The notes under the pieces were generated by a model. The model worked only from the letters and a program-made list of their open reading frames with translations, had not been told where the DNA came from and ran no database searches. The position numbers were made by a program, and so were the translations under genes. From positions 496,001-560,000 of the forward strand of contig CAVZTF010000004.1 of NCBI GenBank assembly GCA_963778185.1: a stretch of 64,000 nucleotides of DNA, read 5' to 3'. The DNA comes from RPQJ01 sp963778185 (GTDB lineage: Bacteria; Pseudomonadota; Gammaproteobacteria; Steroidobacterales; Steroidobacteraceae). Positions 54,621 to 63,378 of this stretch are shown here, piece by piece; the first letter of the stretch is position 1; every line of letters starts with the position of its first letter.

Positions 54621-54708
54621 GACTGCGCACCGTAGCAGGACTCGCACGCATGGGGAATACGTGCGACTCCCCGCGCACCCCGCACCCGCCGGGCCGCCAA
54701 CCGCAGCC

Positions 54709-55101
54709 TCAACCCGCGAAGATCCCGAGCGGGTGGTGCGTCCGCGCCACCGTATAGATGAACCCGACCGTCGCCAGCGCTGCGACGAACGCCGCGAACC
54801 GTATCCGCCTGGTCCTGCCACGCTTGATCGCGACGCTGCCGAGGATGATGTAAACGACCAGCAGCACCACCTTCACGGTGAGCCAGCCGTGCACGAACGG
54901 GTACTGGTGCACGATGCTGGCCAGCATCAGCGCCGTTGTGAGCAGCACGGTGTCGATCACGTGGGGCAGGATGCGCAACGCAAGGGTCTGCAGCCAGCGT
55001 GACTCGGCGATCATGAGCCCTCCGCGCAGCACGAACAGCGCGATCGTGAGGATCGCGCAGGTGATGTGCACGTGGCGCAGCGCAAGGTAGTACTCGCTCA
55101 T
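54709..55101 (-). CDS. SirB-like small membrane protein
   Basis: A 130-residue protein with four hydrophobic helices and conserved His residues at the start (ALRHVHITCA) and end (ARTHHPLG), the pattern of SirB/SirB2-type proteins. In other bacteria such proteins occur beside denitrification and NO-detoxification genes with no firm role. Its ATG overlaps the nnrS stop by four bases (ATGA), so the two are translated together. Confidence 0.75.
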   Translation of the reverse strand: MSEYYLALRHVHITCAILTIALFVLRGGLMIAESRWLQTLALRILPHVIDTVLLTTALMLASIVHQYPFVHGWLTVKVVLLVVYIILGSVAIKRGRTRRIRFAAFVAALATVGFIYTVARTHHPLGIFAG

Positions 55102-56336
55102 CCCGGCCGCCCGTCGATGCGTGGGGCCAGATAGATGCGTGAGTTGCGCGTCCCCCAGATGCCGAAGGCCACGAGCCACAGTGCGAGGCTGCACAGCAGC
55201 AGGTGCTTCACGGCATCGGGTGCCCGCACGATTTCACTGGCCACCCGCGAGACCGCGGCGAGTTGCACGCCGAGGAAGCATGCCACCGTGAGGCGGTCCA
55301 TGTGCAGCGGGCGCCCGGAGTGCCCCATCGTGACACGCGTGACCATGGCGACCAGCATGCCGGAGAAGTAACCGATGCCGATCGCGTGGATCGGCGCCCG
55401 GCCGAGCGCCCATTCGCCGGTCAGCAGGAAGCTCGCGTCCCGCGCGGTCTGCAGCGCCAGGGCCATTGGCAGCCACGCGAATCCGGCATACAGCGTCCAC
55501 AGCAGCGGGATGCCGCGCGATCGCAACGACGTCCAGCGCACAGCACAAGTGGCCGTGAGCACCAACAGCGCTGCGTCCACGGGAACGAGCATGGTGAGTG
55601 CACCGGCCGTGCCGAGCAGAAGTCGGGCGTAGAAGAGCGTGACGACCGCGACAAGTACCCACAGCGGTCGCCACGCCACGTATCCCGGCAGCGGCCCCTG
55701 TGAGAAGAACGGCACCATGCGGTGGCACACGGAGAAGAATACCGGGAGCAGGAAGCCCCACAACGCCGCGCGCACGGCGAAGTGCAGGGCGCGGTCGTTG
55801 GCGTCCCACGCGCCGTAACCAAATCCTGCGATCGCGACCACTCCTACCGCGACCGCGATGATCGTGACCACGGCGTGCGAGACGACCTGCTCGGCATCGA
55901 GCAGCACGCGCACCAGCGACGAGAGCGCTACCACCAGGGCGAGCCCTGCAAGTACGCAGGCCGCGAGCTGCAGCGGCAGCCCGGTATGCGCCCCGACTAT
56001 CCATACCGGCGCAGCTGCCGCGAACAGCGTGCCGGTCGCTACATACGTGCCGCGTGGCACCAGCGGCCCGTTCATCCAGCGCGGGAACGTCGTGTAGAGG
56101 AACCCGAAGAAGAAGACCGCGAAGACCGTGAACAGCATCAGGAAGCTGTGCGACCAGATCGGTGCGACCGCGAGATCGAGCGCGAAGAGCGGCGCTCCGG
56201 TGTAACGCGCGACCAGGTGCAGCGCCCACCATGCGCTTGCGAGCAGGAGGTTCGTCATGCCGACGAAGAACATCAGCCGGTGCGGCGCGGCGGTCAGCGT
56301 GGCGAGCCTCGACGTCCTCGTGGCGTCCGCGTTCAT
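55098..56336 (-). CDS. nnrS: NnrS family membrane protein
   Basis: A 412-residue haem- and copper-containing membrane protein of about 12 helices. It is thought to protect iron-sulfur and iron chelate targets from NO. It has FFVGMTNLLLASAWWALHL, PIWSHSFLMLFTVFAVFFFGFLYT-type helices with a His pair, and RVTMGHSGRPL near the end, all typical of NnrS. The ATG at 56336 is five bases after GAGGT. An ATG at 56339 and a GTG at 56342 are alternatives. It follows the norB gene and a stem-loop, in the same direction as norB. Confidence 0.92.
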   Translation of the reverse strand: MNADATRTSRLATLTAAPHRLMFFVGMTNLLLASAWWALHLVARYTGAPLFALDLAVAPIWSHSFLMLFTVFAVFFFGFLYTTFPRWMNGPLVPRGTYVATGTLFAAAAPVWIVGAHTGLPLQLAACVLAGLALVVALSSLVRVLLDAEQVVSHAVVTIIAVAVGVVAIAGFGYGAWDANDRALHFAVRAALWGFLLPVFFSVCHRMVPFFSQGPLPGYVAWRPLWVLVAVVTLFYARLLLGTAGALTMLVPVDAALLVLTATCAVRWTSLRSRGIPLLWTLYAGFAWLPMALALQTARDASFLLTGEWALGRAPIHAIGIGYFSGMLVAMVTRVTMGHSGRPLHMDRLTVACFLGVQLAAVSRVASEIVRAPDAVKHLLLCSLALWLVAFGIWGTRNSRIYLAPRIDGRPG

Positions 56337-56365
56337 CATCACCTCGATTCAGGTCCTGGACAAAT

Positions 56366-56393
56366 GCAGCGGGCGCCCGAGGGCGCCCGCTGC
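56366..56393 (-). terminator. stem-loop between norB and nnrS, weak terminator or mRNA-processing site
   Basis: A perfect 13-bp stem (56366-56378 with 56381-56393) and a very short loop. On the minus strand only ATTTGT follows, a weak U-tract, so some readthrough into nnrS is likely. Confidence 0.6.
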
Positions 56394-56409
56394 CGTCACC
56401 GGCCGCCGC

Positions 56410-58692
56410 TCAGCGGCGGGCCGTTTCCGCGCCGGCAGGAAGCGCGGCCTCCTGCCTGCGCCCGCGGCCCAGCCAGAGCTTGGCTACGAACATCGCCAGA
56501 AGCAACACGCCGACGCTGAACACGATGTCGCCCGGCATGCGCAGCCACACCAGCAGCTGCATCAGCGGCTGCTGCAGGAACTCGGCCGAGCGCGCGTACC
56601 AGAAGCCCTCGGACACGGCCGCGTGCACCTGCATGAGGCCGACCGGCAGCAGCGAGAGCAGCGCCATGGCCGCAAGCCCGATGTTGAGCGTCCAGAACGA
56701 GCCCTTCAGCAGCCGCTCGTCCCACTGGGCGAGGTTGCCGAGGCCGCGCAGGCAGAACAGCATCAGGCCGATGCCGAGCATGCCGTACACGCCGAAGAGC
56801 GCGGTGTGCCCGTGCAGCGGCGTCGTGTTCAGGCCCTGCATGTAGTACAGCGCGAGCGGCGGGTTGATCAGGAAGCCGAACAGGCCGGCGCCGACCAGGT
56901 TCCAGAACGCCACGGCGACGAAGAACATGATCGGCCAGCGGTAGGCGGCGACCCAGGGCTTCGCGTAGCCGTGCTTGTAGTTCTCGTAGGCCTCGAAGCC
57001 GACGAGCACCAGCGGTACCACCTCGAGCGCGGAGAACACCGCGCCGACCGCGAGCACGCCCGTCGGGGTGCCGGTCCAGTAGAGGTGATGGAACGTGCCG
57101 AGCACGCCACCGGTCAGGAACACGATCGTGGAGAACAGCACTGCGCTGGTCGCCACCCTGGTGCGCACGAGGCCGAGCTTGGTGAACAGGAAGGCGATGA
57201 CCGCTGTAGCGAACACCTCGAAGAAGCCCTCGACCCACAGATGTACCACCCACCAGCGCCAGTACTCCACCATCGAGAGGTGAGTGTTGCGGCCCCACAT
57301 GAGGCCCGCGCCGTAGAAGAGGCCGATCGCCACCGTCGACAGAAACAGCAGCATCGTGATCGAGCGGCTGTCGTCACGCGCCTTGAGAGCGGGCCACAGT
57401 GCGCGGCCGACGAGCAGCAGCCAGAGCATCAGCCCCACGAACAGGAAGGCCTGCCAGAAGCGGCCGAGGTCGACGTACTCCCAGCCCTGGTGGCCGAACC
57501 AGAAGTTGGCCCCGAGGCCCATTTTCTGCATCACGGCGAACCACTGCCCGCCGAGACCGCCCACCACGATCACGAGCAGGCAGACGAACAGGAAGTTGAC
57601 GCCCAGCCGCTGGAACTTCGGCTCGTGCCCCGAAATCGCGGGCGCGATGTAGAGTCCGGTCGCGAGCCAGGCCGTCGCGATCCACAGCACCGCGAGCTGC
57701 AGGTGCCAGGTGCGCGTGACGGAGTAGGGGAGGATCGAAGCAAGGTCGATGCCGTAGAAGCCCTGGCCCTCGACGGCGTAGTGCGCCGTGATGCCGCCGA
57801 GCAGGATCTGCACCAGGATCAGTGCGGTCACGACCCAGAAGTACTTCGCCGTCGCCTTCATCGAGGGCGTCGGCTTCAGGCTCTTGAGCGGGTCGCTGTC
57901 CGGCACCTGCGGGGGCGGCTCCTTGCCGTGCTGCGCGACGTAGTACCAGACGAACGCGCCGACGCCGGCGAGCAGCGCCAGGATGCTGATGAACGTCCAC
58001 ATGAACGTGGCCGCCGTCGGCTCGTTGCCAACCAGCCGCTCGGACGGCCAGTTGCTGGTGTAGGTGATGTCCTGGCCGGGGCGGTTCGTGGTCGTCGCCC
58101 ACGCCGACCAGAAGAAGAACGCCGTCATCTGCCGCCGGCGCTCCGCGTCCGGGATCGGGTTGTCCTGGATCGCGTACTGCGCGCGCAACGTGTCCAAGGC
58201 CGCATCGTCGCCGAACAGCCGCTGGTAATGGTCCGCGGTGGCAGCGATGGCGGCGGCGCGGTCTTCGGAGACCGTGATCACGCCGGTGTCCGGGTTGTAG
58301 CTGTTGGAGCGCATCTCCGGCACGAGCTTCGCGCGGAGTGCTGCCTGTCGGGCCGCGTCGAGGTCGGCGAAGGGCTTGCCGGTCTCCCGCTGCGCCCAGG
58401 TGTCCAGCACCGCGACGGCCTCGCGATGCAGCCAGTCCGCCGACCAGTCGGGTGCGACGTAGCTGCCGTGTCCCCAGATGGAGCCGATCTGGTGGCCGCC
58501 GATGGTCTGCCAGACCTGGCGGCCGGTCTCGATGTCGGCCTTCGTATAGAGCGTCTGTCCCGTGGTCGCCTTGACCTCGGTCGGCATCGGCGGCGCTGCG
58601 AGATAGATCTCGCGCCCGAAGTACAAGAGGATGCCGAACGACACCACCATCAGTGCCGCCAGCAACTTCCAAAGTCGGCTCGCATTGGTCAT
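56410..58692 (-). CDS. norB: quinol-dependent nitric oxide reductase
   Basis: Inner-membrane reductase (2 NO to N2O) of the qNor type, 760 residues. There is an N-terminal extension with a periplasmic cytochrome-c-like domain lacking a CXXCH site (residues 30-225), then a 12-helix core. Likely haem and FeB ligands are His330 (RTWHLQLA), His484 with Glu488 (HLWVEGFFEVFATA), His535/His536 (GTFHHLYWTG) and His627/His629 (PLHGHTALF). The absence of the partner gene norC and the fused extension indicate quinol as electron donor. A perfect FNR/DNR-type box lies 75 bases upstream, so it is probably NO-induced. Confidence 0.95.
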   Translation of the reverse strand: MTNASRLWKLLAALMVVSFGILLYFGREIYLAAPPMPTEVKATTGQTLYTKADIETGRQVWQTIGGHQIGSIWGHGSYVAPDWSADWLHREAVAVLDTWAQRETGKPFADLDAARQAALRAKLVPEMRSNSYNPDTGVITVSEDRAAAIAATADHYQRLFGDDAALDTLRAQYAIQDNPIPDAERRRQMTAFFFWSAWATTTNRPGQDITYTSNWPSERLVGNEPTAATFMWTFISILALLAGVGAFVWYYVAQHGKEPPPQVPDSDPLKSLKPTPSMKATAKYFWVVTALILVQILLGGITAHYAVEGQGFYGIDLASILPYSVTRTWHLQLAVLWIATAWLATGLYIAPAISGHEPKFQRLGVNFLFVCLLVIVVGGLGGQWFAVMQKMGLGANFWFGHQGWEYVDLGRFWQAFLFVGLMLWLLLVGRALWPALKARDDSRSITMLLFLSTVAIGLFYGAGLMWGRNTHLSMVEYWRWWVVHLWVEGFFEVFATAVIAFLFTKLGLVRTRVATSAVLFSTIVFLTGGVLGTFHHLYWTGTPTGVLAVGAVFSALEVVPLVLVGFEAYENYKHGYAKPWVAAYRWPIMFFVAVAFWNLVGAGLFGFLINPPLALYYMQGLNTTPLHGHTALFGVYGMLGIGLMLFCLRGLGNLAQWDERLLKGSFWTLNIGLAAMALLSLLPVGLMQVHAAVSEGFWYARSAEFLQQPLMQLLVWLRMPGDIVFSVGVLLLAMFVAKLWLGRGRRQEAALPAGAETARR

Positions 58693-58738
58693 GGGATTTC
58701 TCCGTTCCTCATCCGTGCGCTTGCGCGGGATGGCGCGG

Positions 58739-58780
58739 ATGTTGCGGTGCAGCGCGACGCAATGCCTTGATGAAGATCAA
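58739..58780 (-). promoter_or_regulatory. norB promoter with perfect FNR/DNR-type box
   Basis: TTGATCTTCATCAA (58780-58767 on the minus strand) is a perfect match to TTGAT-N4-ATCAA. CAACAT at 58744-58739 stands 22 bases further, at the position of a -10 hexamer, though it fits the consensus only modestly. The box is 75 bases before the norB ATG. Confidence 0.82.
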
Positions 58781-58954
58781 GCGGGCGCACGCCATGAGGG
58801 GCAAGCCATTCTGACGAGGTGAGGGGACCGACTTTGCGCCGATCTGGCGTGCGAGGTTCCTCGTGGACACGGTCCGGTCGCCGTGCATCTGCCGTCAGAC
58901 CATCGAGCGGGACGGCTGGCCCTTGGCCTGCAAGCCAACAGGTTCACCGGAGCG

Positions 58955-60037
58955 TTACTGCGCCGGTATCGTCACCAACGGCAGCCGCTCGGGCGTGCCG
59001 GTGTCGGCCAATGTGAAGAAGAACATGACGGCGGTGAGCGCCCGCTTCGTCAGCCAGTCGTTGTCATCGATCCAGAACCATTGACCCCGGTACTGCACGG
59101 CGACAAAGGGCTGCTCCGGCTGCTGCGGGCCGCTGCGAATCCGGCCGACGTCGCGCTGGCCTGCGGCGGCATGCTCGAAGGCCGGCGCGGCGACCTTTTC
59201 TCCCAGGTCCTGCTGCGGCACGTCCACGTAACTCGCGAAGGCCTGCAGGATCTGCAGGATAGAGCGGCTGTTCACGGCCAGTTCGTTCTCGGCGCCGCGC
59301 ATCGGTGAGTAGGACAGCACGAATTTCTGCTGGTCACCCTGCAACTTGAGCAACCGCCGGATCTCGGCCGACTTCTCCCGGACGTCCGCGGGCATGTCTT
59401 CGCGCTGGAAGAACAGCACGGCTGTCGAGCCCTTCGCCTTGTCCTCTTCCACGCGCATGCCGACGCCGCCGGCCACCTGTACATCGCGCATCAGCTGCAC
59501 CGCGCGCACGAAATCAGGGTCTGCTTCCCGCACCATGCCGCCCGCGGCCGAGCGGTTGCGCACGCCGTTCAGCGACTCCACCGTGAGGCCGAGGATGAAA
59601 TCCGCTGCATAACCGGCCTGCAACATGAAGAAGATGTTCCTGGGGTCGATCGGGGTGATCAGCCCGCGCAGGAACTTCTCCCCGGTCATCGGCACGTAGG
59701 TGATCGTCGGTCGATCCGTGTACACGGCTTGCCCGCCGATCGATCCGTAGTTGCCCTGGACGGCACGCCCGGATGAGACCACACCACCGACCGTCACCCC
59801 GGTCTGCAGCGAATATCCGGCGACGATGGACGACACGTCGACGAACACCGGCAGGTCCACGTAGCGGATCTTGACGATGTTGAGGAGCGTCTGCTGCTTC
59901 CACGAGTCGGCGATGGCCGAGCTGTAGTCGAACCTGTCCACCGCCACCGTGCGCGGACCCACGCTGGCGCAGCCTGCGAGACCGGATGCCAGGACGGCGG
60001 CACAACAACGCGCGACGAGCTGGCATTTCATGCGCAT
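58955..60037 (-). CDS. lipoprotein of unknown function
   Basis: A 360-residue protein with lipobox GLAGC (Cys23), then a long mixed domain starting VDRFDYSSAIADSWKQQTLLNIVKIRY-type sequence. There are no CXXCH or catalytic motifs, and I do not recognise a named family. Features are a Gly/Val-rich segment (GVTVGGVVSSGRAVQG) and a C-terminal strand run ending VTIPAQ. It could be an outer-membrane protein anchored by lipid. The ATG at 60037 or 60031 both give the lipobox. It lies 11 bases after the glycine-zipper gene, so it is probably co-transcribed. Confidence 0.6.
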   Translation of the reverse strand: MRMKCQLVARCCAAVLASGLAGCASVGPRTVAVDRFDYSSAIADSWKQQTLLNIVKIRYVDLPVFVDVSSIVAGYSLQTGVTVGGVVSSGRAVQGNYGSIGGQAVYTDRPTITYVPMTGEKFLRGLITPIDPRNIFFMLQAGYAADFILGLTVESLNGVRNRSAAGGMVREADPDFVRAVQLMRDVQVAGGVGMRVEEDKAKGSTAVLFFQREDMPADVREKSAEIRRLLKLQGDQQKFVLSYSPMRGAENELAVNSRSILQILQAFASYVDVPQQDLGEKVAAPAFEHAAAGQRDVGRIRSGPQQPEQPFVAVQYRGQWFWIDDNDWLTKRALTAVMFFFTLADTGTPERLPLVTIPAQ

Positions 60038-60048
60038 GACTCGAGCGG

Positions 60049-60606
60049 CTACTTGACGGTGTAGCCCTTCGGCTCGAGACACGCGGCGAAGCCTTTCTTG
60101 AAGAGGTCCAGCTGCTCCTGCGACGCGGCCTGTTGCTGCTGGGCGGCCTGCTGTTGTTGCTGCGTCGCCTGCTGCGCGGCCTGCTGCTGGTTCTTGCGGC
60201 TTTGCCGGCCGCCGGCCAGGACGCCGGCCGTGGCGCCGATCGCCGCGCCCTTGCCGGCGTCGTCGTCCGCTACCTCGCCGATGACTGCGCCAGCTGCTGC
60301 GCCTCGGGCGGCTCCGCGCAGACGCGATCCGTCGGCGGCGGGAGCCGGTTGAGCTGCCGGCTGAGCTGCGGTTTGTGCGGCTGGCGGCGGCGGTGCCATC
60401 GGGTCCACCCCGGTCTGGCCCTTCGACCAGGCGTAGCACTCGCCCTCGTCCTGGCTCTGCTGCTGCGGGGTCTGTCCCTTGGCCGGGAACACCACCATGC
60501 CGAGCGAGGTGGAAAGGGGCTTGGACGCAGGAGGCGCCTGTGCAATGGCCGGCGCGGTGAGCACGAGAAGGGTCGTTACCGCAACGAATCGGCGGATGCT
60601 GATCAT
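60049..60606 (-). CDS. exported glycine-zipper protein with Gln-rich tail
   Basis: A 185-residue protein with a signal peptide ending AIAQ (about 23). A segment GMVVFPAKGQTPQQQSQDEG and a Cys (ECYAW) follow. Next is an Ala/Gly zipper (about 95-132, GAARGAAAGAVIGEVADDDA... type) as in membrane-inserting oligomers, then a Gln/Ala-rich low-complexity stretch (about 138-160). A second Cys lies in FAACLEPKGY. The ATG at 60606 has GGAA just upstream. The family is common but unnamed, often placed near lipoprotein genes. Confidence 0.65.
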   Translation of the reverse strand: MISIRRFVAVTTLLVLTAPAIAQAPPASKPLSTSLGMVVFPAKGQTPQQQSQDEGECYAWSKGQTGVDPMAPPPPAAQTAAQPAAQPAPAADGSRLRGAARGAAAGAVIGEVADDDAGKGAAIGATAGVLAGGRQSRKNQQQAAQQATQQQQQAAQQQQAASQEQLDLFKKGFAACLEPKGYTVK

Positions 60607-60864
60607 TTCCCAACCTCCACGGTCACCTTTGGAATGTGACCCTTGAATCTTGACTCGGCCTGCACGCCACGATGCTGCTCTGCCGCAGGCCCCGGAAATT
60701 GTAATCGTAAGCCGGCACGCCGTCCTCGACATGCGGCGACCAGCCGCCGAAGCGTCCAGCCTGCGCGAGAATCGTGCCGTTGGCCAGGCCTGCCGGCGGG
60801 CCGCCCGGAACGCCGCGAGACCGGAAAGCCGGGCTTGTCGCCGGATTGCGCCGATGCTATCCAG

Positions 60865-60912
60865 TCCATGTCCATGTCCATGTCCATGTCCATGTCCATG
60901 TCCATGTCCGTG
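60865..60912. repeat. TCCATG hexamer tandem repeat
   Basis: Seven perfect copies of TCCATG (60865-60906) plus one variant copy TCCGTG (60907-60912). It ends 47 bases before the start of the CYTH-Ppx gene, in the shared upstream region of the two divergent operons. Six is a multiple of three, so a change of copy number would not shift a reading frame. Confidence 0.9.
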
Positions 60913-60959
60913 GCTGCTGCGAGTCCAGGGATCAGGGTCACGTACCGGGGGGCGCATTC

Positions 60960-62453
60960 ATGCCTGAGATCGTACCGCGGTGGGAATGGCGCTGGTTCGG
61001 GCGCCGTTTCGGGCCGGCCGAGTCACGCCTGGCGGCACTGGCTCCGGGCGCTGTCCAGGAGAGCAGCGAGACCTACCTGCTCTCCGGGGCCGGCGACAAT
61101 GTGAAGGTGCGTGACGCACTCATGGACATCAAGGTCCTGCGCGAGGTGGACGGCAACGGCCTGGAGCAGTGGACGCCGGTCATGAAGGCGGCATTTCCGT
61201 TGCCGGCGGACGAGGTGGCGAAGGTATTCGCGGCGCTTCGCCTCGATCCGCCGCCGCTGCGCCGTGCGAGCTACGACCTCGAGCAGTTCATCGACGAGCT
61301 TGCCGTGCCGAGCGGCCGCATCCGGGCGGTCAGCGTGCAGAAGCGGCGGACCCGCTACACGGTCGGCGGGTGCATGGCCGAGCTCTCGGCGGTCGTTGCA
61401 AACGGCAGGCCCACGCGCACGATTGCCGTTGAATCGGAAGATGCCGCCGCCGTCAACGCCGCCGTCCGCAGCCTCGGACTGGACGGTTACGTGAACACGA
61501 GCTACCCGCGCGGGCTGGCCGCCCTCGTCGATGGAACGCCGCTGCGCTGCGCCGTGATCGACGTCGGCACCAACTCGATCAAGTTCCACCTCGCCGGGCA
61601 GGCGTCCGACGGCCGTTGGCGCACCATCGCCGATCGCGCGGAGGTCACCCGTCTCGGCGAAGGGCTCGACGACACCCGCCGCATCTGCGAGTCCGCTCTG
61701 GAGCGGGCGGTCGCGGCCATTGCGGGCATGGTCGCAGAGGCGCAGGAGAACGGTGCGCTGGCCATCGTGGCCGTCGGTACGGCGGGCCTGCGCATCGCCG
61801 AGAACCGGGACGAGGTCGTCGCAGCGATCGAAGCTCGCACCGGCGTGCGAGTCGAAGTGGTCTCGGGTGAAGAGGAGGCGAGGCTTGCGTACCTGGCCGC
61901 CAAGTCGAGCCTCGCCCAGACCGCAGGCTCGCTGGTCGTGTTCGACACGGGCGGAGGCAGCAGTCAATTCACGTTCGGGCGCGGCGATGAAGTGCTGGAG
62001 CGCTTCAGCGTCGACGTGGGCGCAGTGCGCTACACGGAGCGATTCCGGCTGGATCAAGCCGTGTCGCCCGATGTATTGCGCGACGCCCTCGCCGCGGTAT
62101 CCGCCGACCTGTCGCGGCTCGATGGCCGCCCGGCGCCCGATGCGTTGGTCGCCATGGGTGGCGCCACGACAAACATCACGGCAGTGAAGCACGGGCTCGC
62201 CCGCTACGATCCGGACGTCGTGCAGGGAACGGTGCTCGAGCGGACGGAGATCGACCGGCAGATCGAGATCTACCGCTCGATGGACGCCGGGGCCCGCCGT
62301 GGCATCACCGGCCTGCAGCCGAAGCGGGCGGAAGTCATCCTGGCGGGCGCGTGCATCATTCGCACCGTCATGGAAAAGCTCGGCAAGGAATCGCTCACCG
62401 TCAGCGACCGCGGCCTGCGCCACGGCGTGCTGGCCGAGCGCTTCGAAATCTGA
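60960..62453 (+). CDS. CYTH domain fused to Ppx/GppA phosphatase
   Basis: A 497-residue cytoplasmic protein. The N-terminal part (about 5-190) is CYTH-like (WEWRWFGRRFG, KVRDALMDIKVLREV, LEQWTPVMKAAFPL), the fold of triphosphate-tunnel enzymes. The C-terminal part (about 196-495) is an exopolyphosphatase/guanosine pentaphosphatase of the ASKHA fold, with the phosphate loop DVGTNSIKFHL, the base region VVSGEEEARLAYLAA and the second glycine loop FDTGGGSSQF. Alone, Ppx/GppA removes phosphate from polyphosphate or pppGpp, and the CYTH domain may bind or cleave triphosphates. The ATG at 60960 follows CGGGGGG; the in-frame sequence further upstream is repeat. Confidence 0.85.
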   Translation: MPEIVPRWEWRWFGRRFGPAESRLAALAPGAVQESSETYLLSGAGDNVKVRDALMDIKVLREVDGNGLEQWTPVMKAAFPLPADEVAKVFAALRLDPPPLRRASYDLEQFIDELAVPSGRIRAVSVQKRRTRYTVGGCMAELSAVVANGRPTRTIAVESEDAAAVNAAVRSLGLDGYVNTSYPRGLAALVDGTPLRCAVIDVGTNSIKFHLAGQASDGRWRTIADRAEVTRLGEGLDDTRRICESALERAVAAIAGMVAEAQENGALAIVAVGTAGLRIAENRDEVVAAIEARTGVRVEVVSGEEEARLAYLAAKSSLAQTAGSLVVFDTGGGSSQFTFGRGDEVLERFSVDVGAVRYTERFRLDQAVSPDVLRDALAAVSADLSRLDGRPAPDALVAMGGATTNITAVKHGLARYDPDVVQGTVLERTEIDRQIEIYRSMDAGARRGITGLQPKRAEVILAGACIIRTVMEKLGKESLTVSDRGLRHGVLAERFEI

Positions 62454-62466
62454 AAGGAGCAAGGCA

Positions 62467-63306
62467 ATGACCGCAAGGAAGACCGCAAAGACGGCGAGGA
62501 AGGCTGCAAGGCAGGACCCGGTCCCGGAACTCTCCCGCAGCCAGATCGGTGAGGTCCTGACGATCCTCAAGGATGTGAACAGCGTGGAGCTGAAAATGGT
62601 CGCGCCGATGGAGACTCACCGCGCGACCGTCCGGAAGCTCGGTGTGGACCCAATCGAGGCCGAAGTGCGACAGGCCTATTTTTTCGACACGCCAAACCTC
62701 GACCTGAACAAGGCTGGCGTGGTCGTGCGGGCCAGGCGCATCCAGGGTGGCGGGGGCGACACCGTCGTCAAGCTGCGGCCCGTGGACCCGGCGGCGATCG
62801 ACAAGGAACTGCGTCGCTCGGCGAGTTTCAAGACCGAGGTCGACGCCGTGCCGGGTGGCTTCGTCTGCTCGGGGTCGTTCAAGGGACGTTGCACGGCCCA
62901 GGAGGTCCTCGAGGCGGTCGAAGGCAAGGCGCCCCTCGACAGGCTGTTCTCCAAGGAGCAGCGCGCGTTCTACAAGGCGCATGCGCCCAAGGGCATCACG
63001 CTCGGTTCGCTGGCGACGTTCGGCCCGACGTTCGTGCTCAAGACGAGGCAGTGGGTAGAACGGCTCGATCGCCGGCTCGTCGTCGAGATGTGGCTGTTTC
63101 CGGATGGCTCCCGCAACCTGGAGATCTCGACGAAGGCCGAGCCTGCCGAGGCTTTCCAGGTCGCGCAGGCGACCAAGGCCTACCTCAGGGACATCGGTAT
63201 CGACCTGACCGGAAACCAGCAGACCAAGACCCGGGCCGCGATGGAGTTCTTCACGCCCGAGGTTCGTCTCAAGGCCACGCAGCGCAAGGCGCAACTCCGG
63301 GCCTGA
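62467..63306 (+). CDS. CYTH-domain protein, probable polyphosphate or triphosphate enzyme
   Basis: A 279-residue protein. A basic Lys/Ala tail (residues 1-15) precedes a CYTH-like domain: SVELKMVAP (in place of the usual ExExK, so divergent), RQAYFFDTPNLDLNKAGVVVRARR, VVKLRPVD, KTEVDAV, VEMWLFPDGSRNLEISTK. CYTH proteins hydrolyse inorganic triphosphate, thiamine triphosphate or act as class IV adenylate cyclases. The start has AAAGGAG nine bases upstream, and the gene follows the CYTH-Ppx gene by 13 bases, so it is in the same operon. No CHAD domain is present. Confidence 0.78.
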   Translation: MTARKTAKTARKAARQDPVPELSRSQIGEVLTILKDVNSVELKMVAPMETHRATVRKLGVDPIEAEVRQAYFFDTPNLDLNKAGVVVRARRIQGGGGDTVVKLRPVDPAAIDKELRRSASFKTEVDAVPGGFVCSGSFKGRCTAQEVLEAVEGKAPLDRLFSKEQRAFYKAHAPKGITLGSLATFGPTFVLKTRQWVERLDRRLVVEMWLFPDGSRNLEISTKAEPAEAFQVAQATKAYLRDIGIDLTGNQQTKTRAAMEFFTPEVRLKATQRKAQLRA

Positions 63307-63378
63307 GCGGAAAGCGGCGCCGGCGGGGGGGGCTAACTGGCCCCTCGTCGCTCGCCGACTCTGGCGCCCTGATTTTCG

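Noticed and set aside
58863..59084. Small Cys-containing reading frame downstream of norB's promoter
   Set aside because: It overlaps the end of the lipoprotein gene, lacks a ribosome site and has random composition.
60865..60912. The hexamer repeat as a CRISPR or a His-tag-like coding extension
   Set aside because: Units are contiguous six-base repeats without spacers. The ribosome site and ATG at 60960 better define the start of the downstream gene.
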